This document shows, one piece after another, positions 12,166 to 22,308 of a DNA stretch of 64,000 nucleotides. Position numbers and translations under genes: made by a program. How positions within the stretch are numbered: the stretch's first letter is position 1; every line of letters starts with the position of its first letter. The notes beneath the pieces are model-generated. The model searched no databases and was not told the origin of the DNA. It saw nothing but the letters and a program-made list of their open reading frames with translations. The stretch is from Proteles cristata cristata (Eukaryota > Chordata > Mammalia > Carnivora > Hyaenidae): contig JAESUZ010002684.1 in assembly GCA_017311185.1 (NCBI GenBank), positions 930,001 to 994,000 on the forward strand, in the 5' to 3' direction.

Positions 12166-13269
12166 ATCAACAAATGGAGAGAAAATAGAGCTATATTGGA
12201 ATACAATTTCTATTTTCTTTTAGCAGATTTGTTAGTATTAATTTGAAGTAAACTATGATAATTTAAGATGTATATTGTAATCCCTGGAGCAACCACTCCA
12301 GGGAAAATAGCTAAAGAGAGTATAGTTAAGCAAGTCTAATGAAGAAATGTAAATTGTATATAGGAAAATAGCTATTAACACCAAGAAAGCAGTAAAAGTG
12401 AAACAGAGAAACAAAGACATAAGTCATAAAGGAAACAAACAGGCAGATGTTAATCCAATCATAGCAATGATGACATTCTGTTGAATAGACTATACTTTCT
12501 AATAAATATTAAAAATCTTATAATGAATAGTTTGAATAACTAAGTGCTGACAAATTAAAGAACTTCTATGAAATGGACAAATTCCTGGAAGGAAAATGAC
12601 CAAAACTGACTCAAGAAAAATGGAAAATCTAAATGGATGTATTTCAAAGACAGAAAATTGAATTATTATTTAAAAATCTTCACATATTTTGACTGCATTG
12701 GTGAATTCTACCAAACATTTAGAGAAGAAATTCTACACTAGTTCTTCACAAAATCGAGAGCAGGATGGAACGTTTTCCAGTCCATTTTATGAGACCAGCA
12801 TTAGCCTAATAACAAAGCCAGACAAAGACATCACGAAAGAGAAAATGACAGATCAATCTTCCTCTTTCATACAGATGCAGCATCTTCAATAAATATTAGC
12901 AAATTTAATCCAGCAACACAAAGGATTATATTCCATGACCAAAATGGGATACATTCCAGGAACGTGAATGTTTTCTTAACATCAGAAAAATCAATTAATA
13001 TAATGCACTGTCTTAATAGAATAAATGATAAAGGCCACAAGATTATCTCAATAGATGCATACAAAGCAGTTGACACAATCCATGAAAATAAAATCTCAAT
13101 AAAGTAAGAAGAGAAGGAAACTTTCTCAGTCGGCTAAAGGGCACCCATGCGGAACCCACAGCTAACATCTTACATATTGGTGACGACTTGTGTGCTTTCC
13201 TCCTGAGGTGAGGAACAAGGTATAGATGTTACTCTTATCTCTTCAATATCATACTGGATCCTAGACATT

Positions 13270-13333
13270 AAAGGAAGGAAGGAAGGAAGGAAGGAAGGAA
13301 GGAAGGAAGGAAGGAAGGAAGGAAAGAAAGAAA
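13270..13333. repeat. (GGAA)n microsatellite
   Basis: About 13 perfect AAGG/GGAA units followed by interrupted GAAA units. It is a purine-only tract on the + strand and a strong candidate for length polymorphism. Confidence 0.97.
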
Positions 13334-13380
13334 TGAAAGCATTTCTTCCTTGAAAGGAAGAAATAAAACTATCTTTGTTG

Positions 13381-13574
13381 AGGGGTGCCTGGGTGGCTCA
13401 GTAGGTTAATTGACCAATTCTTGATTTCGGCTCAGGTCATGATCTCATGGTTTGTGAGTTCAAGCCCCACATCGGGGTCCATGCTGATGGTGTGGAGCCT
13501 GCTTGGGATTCCCTCTCTGCCCCTCTGTGTTCTCTCTCCCTGTCTCTCTCAAAATAAGTAAAATGAACTTAAAT
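13381..13574 (+). mobile_element. tRNA-derived SINE, sense, with target duplication
   Basis: Starts AGGGGTGCCTGGGTGGCTCA and ends in AAAATAAGTAAAATGAACTT. It is flanked by AAAACTATCTTTGTTG (13365-13380) and AAAACGATCTTTGTTG (13575-13590), a 16-bp target duplication with one mismatch. It lies in the ancient L1. Confidence 0.95.
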
Positions 13575-14101
13575 AAAACGATCTTTGTTGGTAGATGACA
13601 TAATGCTGTATGCATAAAATCCTAAAAATACAAAAAAAAAAATCCTAAAAATACAAGGGCACTCACATGGCATTGTGCCTCCTCCTCCCACACACACTAC
13701 TTAGAACTAAATAATTTCAGCAAGGTCAGAGGATACAAAATCAATATACAAAGTCAAGTGTATTTCTTTTTACTGATGAACAATTTGAAATGAGAGTTAA
13801 GAAAGCAATTTCCCAGTAGTATGAAAAAAAATATAAGACACTTTGAAGTAAATTTAACAAAAGAAGGCAAGACTTATACAGTGAAAAGATTTTGAGGGAA
13901 ATTAGACAATCTGAACACACTGAAAGACATTCATAGATTGACTCAGTATTGTTAAGATGTCAGTTCTGTAACTGATCTATAGATTTGATGTAATCTCTAA
14001 TAAACTCCCAGCATGGATATTTTGTTTTTCTGGTAGAGATCAACAAACTGATCCTAAAACATATGTATATGATATGCAAGGGACTCAGGATAGTCTAAAT
14101 A

Positions 14102-14300
14102 TTTTTTTTTATTTTTGAGAGAGAGAGAGAGGGAGAGACAGAGAGGTGGAAGGAGAGAGAGGGAGAGAGAGAATCCCAAGCAGGCTCCACACTGTCGGTG
14201 CAGAGCCTGACACAGGGCTCGATCCCACAAAGTGTGAGATCATGACCTGAGCTGAAATCAAGAGTTGGACGCTTAACTGACCTAGCCACCCAGGTGCCAC
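14102..14300 (-). mobile_element. tRNA-derived SINE, antisense, in the ancient L1
   Basis: From a T run and a (GA)-rich block to CCTAGCCACCCAGGTGCCAC. The L1 text resumes on the right with AAAATAATTTTGATAAAAAG. Confidence 0.92.
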
Positions 14301-14685
14301 AAAATAATTTTGATAAAAAGCAAAATGGAGGAGCTTCTACTTTCTGATTTCAAACTGTATGTGAAACCTGCTGCAATCGATTCAGCGTGACAGGGAATAA
14401 GAATCAATAGAACAGGACTGAGTTGTCTGAAAGACAGCCTTACATTTAATGTATGTTGATTTTCGACAAAGATGTCAAGGCAATTCAATGGCGAAGGGAT
14501 AATCTCTTCAACGAATTGTGTTGGGATAATTGGATGTCAACATACAAAAAGATGAATTCGGATCCTCACCTCACAGCATGCAAAATTTAACTGGAGATCT
14601 AGACCTATACTTGCAACTGAAACCTATAAAACTTCTAGAAGAAAACAGGAGAAAATGTTTTTGACTTCAGGTTGGACAAAGTATT

Positions 14686-14903
14686 TTTTTAATTTTTATT
14701 TTTTTAATGTTTGTTTATTTTTGAGAGAGAGAGCAAGAGAAAGCAGGAGAGGAACAGAGAGAGAGGGAAACAGAATTCGAATCAGGCTTCAGGATCTGAG
14801 CTGTCAGCACAGAGCCCGACGCGGGGCTCAAACCCACAAACCGTGAGATTGTGACCTGAGCTGAAGTTGGACGCTTAACTGACTCAGCCACCCAGGTGAC
14901 CTG
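14686..14903 (-). mobile_element. tRNA-derived SINE, antisense, with target duplication
   Basis: Complete antisense copy. It is bounded by AGGTTGGACAAAGTATT at 14669-14685 and 14904-14920, a perfect 17-bp target duplication, which points to a fairly recent insertion. It lies in the ancient L1. Confidence 0.97.
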
Positions 14904-14993
14904 AGGTTGGACAAAGTATTCTTATTTCTGGCACCCAAGAACTATCCATGAAAGAAAAACTGATAAACTGAACTTCATTGAAGCTGAAAACTT

Positions 14994-15206
14994 TTTTTTA
15001 ATGTTTATTTCTTTTTGAGAGACAGAGACAGAGCACAAGTGGGGGAAGGGCAGAGAGAGGGAGACACAGAATCTGAAAGCAGGCTCTAGGCTCTGTTCTG
15101 AGCTGTCAGTACAGAGTCCAGTGTGGGGCTCTAACTCCCTGAACCGTGAGATCATGACCTGAGCCAAAGTCGAACGCTCAACTGACTGAGCCACTCAGGT
15201 GCTCCT
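14994..15206 (-). mobile_element. tRNA-derived SINE, antisense, with target duplication
   Basis: Antisense copy ending GACTGAGCCACTCAGGTGCT. The flanks AAGCTGAAAACTT (14981-14993) and AAGCTGAATATT (15207-15218) are a diverged target duplication. Only about 90 bp separates it from the previous SINE. Confidence 0.93.
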
Positions 15207-15881
15207 AAGCTGAATATTTATTACCTGAAAAATGATCATTAAGAAAATGAAAAGACAAACCTCAGACTAGGGTAAAATATTTACAAGGCATATATCTGAT
15301 AAAACATTTTATCCAGAATATATATACAGTGCTTACAGCTCAAGGAAGTGAATGTTGCAACTTAAAAAATAGAGAAAAGACTTGAATTGACAGATGCTTT
15401 TCCAGAGAAGATACACAAATGGCCATGTAAGAATTACTAATGAGCACCTAAAAGATGCTTAAAATCATTAGTCATTAGGGAAAATGCAGAATCAAACCAT
15501 GATCGAAAAGCTTTTTATGCCACTAGAAAGATTATAGTCAAAAAGGCAGACAATACCAAGCATTGGGGACAATGTGCCCAAACTGTGCCCTCTACACTAC
15601 TAGTTCAAATGTAAAATGATACAATTACTTTGGTAAATAGCTTGGCAGCTTCTTAAAAATGTAAACTTACCATACAGACCAGCGATTCTGCTCCTGAGTA
15701 TCCTTCCAAGAGAAACGAAGACATATGTCTGTATAAAGTGTTGTACACAAATGTTCATAGGAGCATTACTCATAATAGCTCCAAACTAGGGACAATCTAG
15801 AAAACAATCAATGAATGAATGAAAAAAAAGAAAAGGTGATGTAATTGTACAATGGGATACTATTTAATAATAAAAGGAATT

Positions 15882-15921
15882 GGGGCACCTGGGTGACTCA
15901 GTAGGTTAAACAAATAGATCT
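15882..15921 (+). mobile_element. 5' part of a SINE split by a later L1 insertion
   Basis: The SINE head GGGGCACCTGGGTGACTCAG stops after about 40 bases at GTTAAACAAATAGATCT. The rest of the same SINE resumes at 16790. Its own target duplication is visible outside the pair: AATAATAAAAGGAAT at about 15866-15880 and AATAATAATAAGGAAT ending at about 16976. Confidence 0.92.
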
Positions 15922-16488
15922 TTTTTTTTTTTTGAAGCAAAATCAGCAATTAGATTTTATTTCAGTACCAAGATTCTTGAAACCATACTTTCTAAGTATG
16001 CACAACACCTTTTAAACAATAAATCCATAGACTTTGCTTCCTCAGTTTCAATAACTGCAACTACATTTTTTAGTTTTTTTGATAAAAAGCTTGTTTTTGT
16101 ACTACAGCACAGTGAAAGTAAAAAAAATAAGGCCAGACAGCAACATTTTACCATAGCAAAGAGGAAAGCAGAAAGAATAAATTCTCTGAGAAATTTACTT
16201 TTTACTCTTTTGAAAGCGTTGTGTTCAAAAATAAGCGATTTCTGAATAAGCAATAAGTGCTCAAATTATTTATCATACTGGTTTTCATAGCTTTTGAAAT
16301 AATTGTGAATTTCATTCATCATTCCGTACAATGTTATTATACTTCTCTGAAAATAATTAATAAGCCATTTGTTTAATATTATTAATTGTAATTATAATTC
16401 TTGATCCTTGATTGTGATTAATTTTACAAGCACTTTCGTCCCAGGTTTTCTATTTTTTGTTTTGTTTTTTGTCACTTTGGTTTTTTTT
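15922..16488 (-). mobile_element. Probable L1 3'-transduced segment (or joined processed RNA)
   Basis: Read on the minus strand, this 0.57-kb segment follows directly after the L1 3' end at 16489. It ends in an A run (T run at 15921-15933 on the + strand), with an AATAAA signal at 15956-15961, about 22 nt before the run. It has no L1 or SINE similarity that I recognise. A minus-strand frame of 98 codons (15957-16253) ends inside it, but its composition does not look like a conserved protein. The simplest reading is unique DNA from beside the parent L1, carried along by transcription past the weak L1 polyA site. A processed 3' UTR is the alternative. Confidence 0.65.
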
Positions 16489-16789
16489 CTTAAATAGTTT
16501 ACTGTTAAGTTGGTTTCCATATAACACCCCTGGGTAGTGCTCATCCCCACAAGTGCCCTCCTCCATTTCCATCACTCCCCTTCCCCTCCCCCCACCCCCA
16601 TCAGCCCTCAGTTTGTTCTGAGCACTCAAGAGTCTCTCATGGTTTGCCTCCCTCCCTCTCCACCACTATTCTTCCCCTTCTTTTCCCCCAAGGTCCTCCG
16701 TTCAGTTCCTTCTGATCCTCCTATATGTGCAAACATATGGTATCTGTCCTTCTCTGCCTGACTTATTTTGCTCAGCATAACACCCTCAA
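16489..16789 (-). mobile_element. L1 3' end, antisense, inside a SINE
   Basis: It reads AATAGTTTACTGTTAAGTTG, then GCCCTCAGTTTGTTCTGAGC, to CTTATTTTGCTCAGCATAAC. This is the antisense of the carnivore L1 3' UTR and last ORF2 codons, as in the copies at 46789 and 54086. It is 5'-truncated at 16789. Together with 15922-16488 it is bounded by GTTAAACAAATAGATCT (15905-15921) and GTTTAAGCAACTAGATCT (16790-16807), a diverged target duplication that also interrupts the SINE. Confidence 0.88.
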
Positions 16790-16975
16790 GTTTAAGCAAC
16801 TAGATCTTGGTTTCAGCTCAGGTTGTGATCTCATGGTTTCATGAGTTCAAGCCCTGTTTGGGCTCTACTGTTTGGAATTCTCTCTCTCCCTCTTTCACTG
16901 CCCCTCCTCTGCTTGTACTATCTCTGTCTCTCCCCATAATGAGTAAATAAACTTTAATAATAATAATAATAAGGA
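16790..16975 (+). mobile_element. 3' part of the split SINE
   Basis: Resumes the SINE with GATCTTGGTTTCAGCTCAGG and ends in AATAAACTTTAATAATAATA. The fit to the 5' part at 15882 is direct once the inserted L1 is removed. Confidence 0.92.
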
Positions 16976-17199
16976 ATGAACTACTACATTCATTAACCTC
17001 AAAAACATTATGCTGAGAGAAGGAAGCCGGATGCAATAGACAACATCTCATATGATTGATGTGCAGTGTTGGACACACGTACACAAGGAAGAACATCAGT
17101 GGTGGCCCGGAGCTCAGGGAGGGAGCAAGGACTGGCCGCAGTGAGCACAAGAGATCTTTGTGGTGATTCATTAAAGTGACCATAACTATTTTAAGATTT

Positions 17200-18147
17200 C
17201 AGATGTTATAGTTTCTATATTTTTTCAGGTAAGGATAGAAGTTAGACTTGTTGACATTTTGTAATACCAAGAAATGACAAAAAAACAAATGAACAATAAA
17301 AGCAACAACCTACAGCTTCAGAGATTTAGGAGGGTAACCTTCAGGAATTAAAACACAAAATCAAGTTGAGCAGCACAGTCCAACAGATGTTTAAACAGAT
17401 GAATAAAGCATGCCTTGTGAATTACTAATGAATTTCAAAGAATACCGCCTGATACGGAGAAGCGCACCAGATCGCCCACTTGGTGCACGGTGCCGGAGAA
17501 CGGTTTCTACAAAAATGTCCATGGCAGACAGGGCTCAAGTGCCTCAGGATGTCTTCTTATCGTTTCACACATATATTTCTAAAATACGCTGTTGAAGATC
17601 ATGGCTGTCCTAATGTGAAGAGAAAAGCCATGACAAGCACATGGGGTGTTTTTGGTTCTTGACCTTGTCCCACCACGTCCTCCCGGCCAGCCCCTCCTGT
17701 TTCTACTGTTGCTGTTCATTTGACCGAGTGTCTCTCATATTTATCAAAGGATGTACAGCTTTCTTGACGATAGCATCGCACACTTTCTAGGCCTGGGTAA
17801 ATGGAATAACCACCACCTTACAAAATAAAACATAAAGCTTTTCAGGACAAACATTGAGGCATGAAGAAGATGACAGACAAGTTTTCCTTATAGTATGGAT
17901 ATTCTCCACCAAATTCTCTAAAAGTGGCCAAGTGCATGTCAAGATGTCATCAGGTAAGAGAACCCAGCATCTAGTAGATTCTTAACCAATGTTTTCTGAA
18001 AAAGACCTACAAGAAATGAAATGATGAACATGACTTGAGAAAGGTGGAAGAAAGGGGAGTGTGTTGCTGGATGGATATTGTGGTTGCATAGCCTGGTTAA
18101 GCTGAGAAGGAAGGCTAACAAACAAGACCCCTTTACTTAGAAGCAAA
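17200..18147. other. Unique intron with a small CpG cluster
   Basis: No gene was recognised. Between 17446 and 17502 there are seven CpG dinucleotides in 57 bp (for example CCGCC, GCGC, TCGC, CCGG). This is unusual in this CpG-poor intron and is not part of a SINE. Otherwise nothing stands out. Confidence 0.5.
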
Positions 18148-18275
18148 GGGCATGAGCTTTGAAACTGGATGGATCATGGTTTGAATCCTGCTTCCTCTTT
18201 CACTAGCCTGGGCATTTTCATACCTTCTTGGAGTCCTGGGTTCCTCTCCATTAAAGGGCTTGGTTGTAATGATTA
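18148..18275 (+). mobile_element. MIR fragment, sense
   Basis: GGCATGAGCTTTGAAACTGG, then TGGTTTGAATCCTGCTTCC, CTAGCCTGGGCATTTTC and TCCATTAAAGGGCTTGG follow the MIR tRNA-like head and core in order. Strongly diverged, as expected for this old family. Confidence 0.7.
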
Positions 18276-18294
18276 AAAATTGCATATGGAAGAG

Positions 18295-18521
18295 CACTAG
18301 GGTACCCCGATCAGTTAAGCATCAGACTTTGGCTCATGTCATGATCTCATGGTTTGAGTTAGAGCCCCGTGTTGGGCTCTGTGTTGAGAGGGTGGAGCCT
18401 GGTTGGGATTCTCTATATCTATCTGCCCCTCCCCAACTTGTGTGCACGTGCTCTCTCTCCTTCTCTCTCTCCCTCTAAAACTAAATAAATAAATTTCAAA
18501 ACAATTTTTAAACAAGGAAAG
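18295..18521 (+). mobile_element. tRNA-derived SINE, sense, with target duplication
   Basis: Starts CACTAGGGTACCCCGATCAG (a degraded head) and ends AAATAAATAAATTTC plus A-rich sequence. The flanks AATTGCATATGGAAGAG (18278-18294) and AATTGCATATGGAAAGA (18522-18538) share the first 14 bases exactly. Confidence 0.95.
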
Positions 18522-18538
18522 AATTGCATATGGAAAGA

Positions 18539-19637
18539 CCAATACCTGGCCACTAGGATAATCTGAGAAATAAAAGTGCATGAAAGGGACAGAGAATGAT
18601 AAAAAGCAGTGTTGCCCTGTCACAGATTTGGATTTAACCACCCAAAGGACCAGCTTTCTCATGATATACCAGTCAATGAACAGTAACGGGGGCTTGTTAA
18701 TGCCCTACTGGTCTCACCATATAGATGATGAGAATCCAGCATATTGGGACTATGTGAAGGAAGCCTCAGTTGATGAGAACCATGTGGGATCCATGCATCA
18801 AAGAGTGTTTCAAAGTAATAATGACATCTGCCATAGTGACTAAAAATAGGACCTTCAGACACAATGCCTAGTCGTATAACACAGACATCTCCCTTCATAC
18901 TCTGATGGGAAAAGTGACTGTCATTCTCTATACTGGAACCTTCTTCCATCATTCCTCTCTCTCGTCACATACTTGAGACTCGTTTTAAAACCTTTGCTAC
19001 CGAGGTAAGGAAACAGAATAGGGATGTAGCAGGTTTTCCTAGCCACAGCTGGCACCTAACAGGGCGGTAACCCCAACCCAGATTTTCTAACTCCAAACCC
19101 AGAACATGTCCCCTAGTGTCTTCCAGCAGTTATTCTCAGAGCAGGCGTACTTCTTTACACAAGACCAGCTACATTTGAAGCTGGTGTCTGGCTGCTGAAA
19201 TGCACAACCATGGGAGATGGTTTTGGGGGCGACTCGACCTCAAGGCAGTGTGCCTTCAAATTCATGTCATGGGCCGCAGGCAACCTTTTCATCTCTGCTG
19301 TTCCAGCCTGCTGCTATCAGTCAGGGTATCTGACAGTTCGTCATATTCCCAGCAAAGTCAAAAGATGGAGTAGTGATGAAAAAGGGGGCAAACTGCGCCT
19401 TTTAAGAAACTGGCATTTTTCTGGCATTGCTGAAGGTATCAGCTGCCAGTCAGTCGAGAGTGCAAATTGTTCTAGATAAAAGAACTCTGGCCATAAGATG
19501 CATGCTAAGTGAGTATAGCAGCCACCTGGGGATAAATTTCAGTAACAATGGAAGCACCTGCCAGGACAGACAGGCAGTTTCCATCTTGCAGTTCTTCTTT
19601 TACAAGACTAAACTCTAGCACTTAGGTGAAAATATAG
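18539..19637. other. Unique intronic sequence, nothing recognised
   Basis: No supportable gene or repeat in this 1.1-kb stretch. Confidence 0.4.
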
Positions 19638-19874
19638 TGCAGCTTTGGTTTGCAAGCATAATTCATCCTGAAAACATGCTTGTCATCCAAAGTGCTTCTC
19701 TGTCAAAGTGGATTTCAAAACCTTTGGCTCAGTTGGGATCACGTGACATTGGGCATCACTTACGACTCCCATTGCAAGACGTTGCGCATTTATCAAGTTA
19801 AAATGTATTAGACACGTTTGCTCGTCTTGCGGGACACTTGCAGAACTAGTTACTTGCAAGCCAAGGTTTTACTG
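19638..19874 (-). mobile_element. Tigger-like nonautonomous DNA transposon, copy 1
   Basis: About 237 bp. The right end CCAAGGTTTTACTG is followed by TA, and the left end CAGCTTTGGTTTGCAAGC is its degraded inverted match. The reverse complement reads CAGTAAAACCTTGGCTTGCA, then AACTGAGCC and CATGTTTTCAGGATGAATTA. The element matches the copy at 21255 in the opposite direction. A TA target and these ends suggest the Tc1/mariner superfamily (Tigger/pogo group). The exact family name is not certain. Confidence 0.8.
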
Positions 19875-20234
19875 TATCTCCGTAGAATAAATCCATCACG
19901 GCCTTGAGGATACAACAGGCGATGAGAAGATTATCTCTTTATCTCCCTCAAGTCAGTTTTAGGGATTATTGGATGTTCCGGTATATGGTATCCATGCACA
20001 TGCACATCCATGCAAACTGTTTGGAGATTCCAATTCTCTGAGATTGGTTTGGTTCTGACAGCAAGTCCCTTAGATGGGGAAATGCTGCCTATCTGTGTGG
20101 GTCCACTGAGAAGAATGTGCTGAATGAAGGGTCGCAAAACTGTTGGTATCTTAGTCTCTTGCTGCCTTGCTTGCTGTAAGACCGAAGTCATGCATAACAG
20201 AGCAGGCAGGAAGGTGTTTTCTGGCATGAAATTT
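19875..20234. other. Unique intronic sequence, nothing recognised
   Basis: About 360 bp without a recognisable feature. Confidence 0.4.
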
Positions 20235-20248
20235 GATGACTTTTATTT

Positions 20249-20479
20249 ATTTATTTATTTATTTATTTATTTTTTATTTATTTATTTATTCTAGGAGAGA
20301 CAGAGACAGTATGAGCAGGGGAGGGTCAGAGAGAGAGGGAGTCACAGACTGAAACAGGCTCCAGGCTCTGAGCTGGCAGTCAGCACAGAGCCCGACGCGG
20401 GGCTCGAACCCACGAACCGCGAGATCATGACCCAAGCGAAATCGGACGCTTAACCGACTAAGCCACCCAGGCGCCCCAA
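20249..20479 (-). mobile_element. Young tRNA-derived SINE, antisense, with target duplication
   Basis: Very well preserved. CpG sites of the consensus are intact (CCCGACGCGGGGCTCGAACC, ACGAACCGCGAGATCATG), the long (TTTA)n tail is at the left, and GAGCTGGCAGTCAGCACAGA marks the longer SINEC_Fc subtype. The flanks GATGACTTTTATTT (20235-20248) and GATGACTTTTAATTT (20480-20494) are the target duplication. It is one of the youngest insertions here. Confidence 0.97.
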
Positions 20480-20494
20480 GATGACTTTTAATTT

Positions 20495-21254
20495 GTGTGT
20501 AAAGAAGAACATTTTAATCACCATTTTTAAAAAGTGCCTTCTCTTTTTAATCCAGTCAGGTGTCTGGATAATTTGACTCTCACTGTGTTTTAAGAAGGCA
20601 GGATTATAGATGCCTTCATTGTCATGGCTGTGGAGGGGCTTGGTCCCCAATGCCCAGTGGATAACCCACCTCCTTAGGGCTTTAAAGGGCAGTATTGGCC
20701 TTAATTTGCATTTCCTGAGCCTTCCAGGCGCTTGAGTACAGGTGTGGACTCTTGTCAAGAAGGCAGAATGAATAGCATCTGGCTGGCCCCGGGGCGTAAC
20801 CAATTATAAAAAGAAGGCAAAGCGCTTAGAGGTTATTGGCAGTCTCTTCTTCTTACTTCCTGGTAAGGTATGTGTGTTTGCGTTCTGTTGATTTGTTTTC
20901 CTTGCTCTCTCTTGCTTGCCCTCTCTGCCTTTTGTGGCTCATAGGGGACAGGAGAATGCATTGATTTCAGGTATGCTGGAAACCGTGCTTACACTTATCC
21001 TGTTTTTTTGTGTACTCACCATGACTTACCACAAGGTATCTTGCTGGCCAGGGGATGGTGGTGAGTAACCTGAACTCATGGAGCAGGAGGTATGGTGGGG
21101 ACTGCAGAGAGGTCAGCGGGTGACTTCATACTTTGTGCCCAGTGCTGCCAGGGAGCAGGTGTTGTGGAGTACAGGGGGAGCTGTGTGTTCTTACCGGGGT
21201 GCCTGTGCTCTCTCTCTCTCCTTGACCCCAGTTAAGCTGTTCAGATTCCATTTA
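20495..21254. other. Unique intronic sequence, nothing recognised
   Basis: About 760 bp between a SINE and the second Tigger-like copy, with no recognisable feature. Confidence 0.4.
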
Positions 21255-21472
21255 CAGTAAAACCTTGAGTTGCAAGTCACCTGTTCTGCGAGTGTTCTGC
21301 AAACATGTCTAATAAATTTTAATTTAATAAACGAGTGAGTCTTGCGACATTGGGCATCATGGCGACTCATATTGCATGATCCCAACTGAGCCAGTTCGCT
21401 TTGATAGCCTAGTGCTTTGGAGCTCAAGCCTGTTACTGGAACAGATTATGCTTGCAAACCAAGGTTTTACTG
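21255..21472 (+). mobile_element. Tigger-like nonautonomous DNA transposon, copy 2
   Basis: Begins TA|CAGTAAAACCTTGAGTTGCA and ends GCAAACCAAGGTTTTACTG. The terminal inverted repeats of about 14 bp differ by one base. Internal text (GACATTGGGCATCATGGCGA, GATCCCAACTGAGCCAG) matches copy 1 in reverse complement. The left TA flank is kept and the right one reads TC. Confidence 0.85.
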
Positions 21473-22128
21473 TCTTTTCCTAGGATGTTTTCTCAAAACT
21501 TCCTTCTTAGGGTCCTGGTTAATGGTACAAAGAGAACCTTCCAACGTGACTCCTCCTGGAAGAAACTGTGCAAGTGCTAAAATAGAATCAGGTTCAAACG
21601 GACTTGCCCAGTAACTGCGACTTACAGCATGTAATTGACCGTGATGATCAGCCACTTGTAAAACGAGAACTGTACCTCCTGGGCAGGGCGTTTGGGAGGT
21701 CGAGAGTGCCTACTGACATTTTTTCCATCCTGGTCGCTGACACGTGGCAGGTGGAAGTCCTTATCAGCTCTGTGGCCGAGGAGCATTGACCTGTCTGTGG
21801 AGACACAAGCAGAAGATGGAAGGTTTTTGTTTCTGACCTGCGTGTGCATCTGTGTCTAAGTCTGTAAGGCCTGGCTGTGAAAATCCTCCTCTCGTGCCTT
21901 TGTGTTCAGTTATTTCTCCCCACCCCCACTCCTTGCTGCTGTTTGCTCCCAAATCAGCATCCTTGTGAAGAGAGGAGCTGGCTGAGGGAAGCTCACTCCT
22001 AATTGATCCCACCTGCTTCCCCAGGCCCCCAGGGAAAGGGTGTGACCATTGTCCGTGGGGCTCAAGCAAGACCTTTCCAGCTGATTTGAATTTCATCAGT
22101 CCCCCTGATGTGTGGCTCTTAATAAATT
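21473..22128. other. Unique intronic sequence, nothing recognised
   Basis: About 650 bp without a supportable gene or repeat. Confidence 0.4.
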
Positions 22129-22139
22129 AAGAACAGTGG

Positions 22140-22297
22140 GTGCGCCCGGGTGGCTCAGCTGGTTAAACGTCCAAGTTCAGCTCAGATCATGATGTCGTGG
22201 TTGGTGACTTCAAACCCCACGTCGGGCTCTGTGCTGACAGCCTCCTGGAGCCTGCCTCAGATTCTGTCTCTCTCTCTCTTTCAAACATTAAAAATGA
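22140..22297 (+). mobile_element. tRNA-derived SINE, sense, shortened
   Basis: TGCGCCCGGGTGGCTCAGCT to TCTCTCTTTCAAACATTAAA. The CT block and tail are short. The flanks AAGAACAGTGG (22129-22139) and AAGGAACAGGG (22298-22308) look like a target duplication. Confidence 0.92.
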
Positions 22298-22308
22298 AAG
22301 GAACAGGG

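Larger units (their letters stand above)
10560..17180 (+). mobile_element. Ancient L1M, internally deleted, hosting six SINEs
   Basis: A single old L1 in the + direction explains most of this interval between later insertions. Landmarks come in L1 order. 10740-11080 matches the start of L1M ORF1 (TACCTAAAATGTCCAGTTTTC, then CACCAAATAGAGAATATCAA). 12250-12480 matches the ORF1-ORF2 junction (ATGATAATTTAAGATGTATA and GGCAGATGTTAATCCAATCA). From about 12530 the text jumps to the reverse-transcriptase part of ORF2 (ATGGACAAATTCCTGGA; at 12710-12890 a translated run contains SSQNREQDGTFSSPFYETS). Then 15200-15880 holds the late ORF2 motifs and 16970-17180 the 3' UTR. Stops and frameshifts are everywhere. 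The 12480-12530 jump is an internal deletion. The outer edges are approximate. Confidence 0.8.

Noticed and set aside
15957..16253. A 98-codon minus-strand open frame that could be a small gene
   Set aside because: It lies in the non-L1 tail of a retroposed insert, directly before an AATAAA signal and A run. It has low-complexity hydrophobic content and no known domain, so it is more likely part of a transduced or UTR-like segment.
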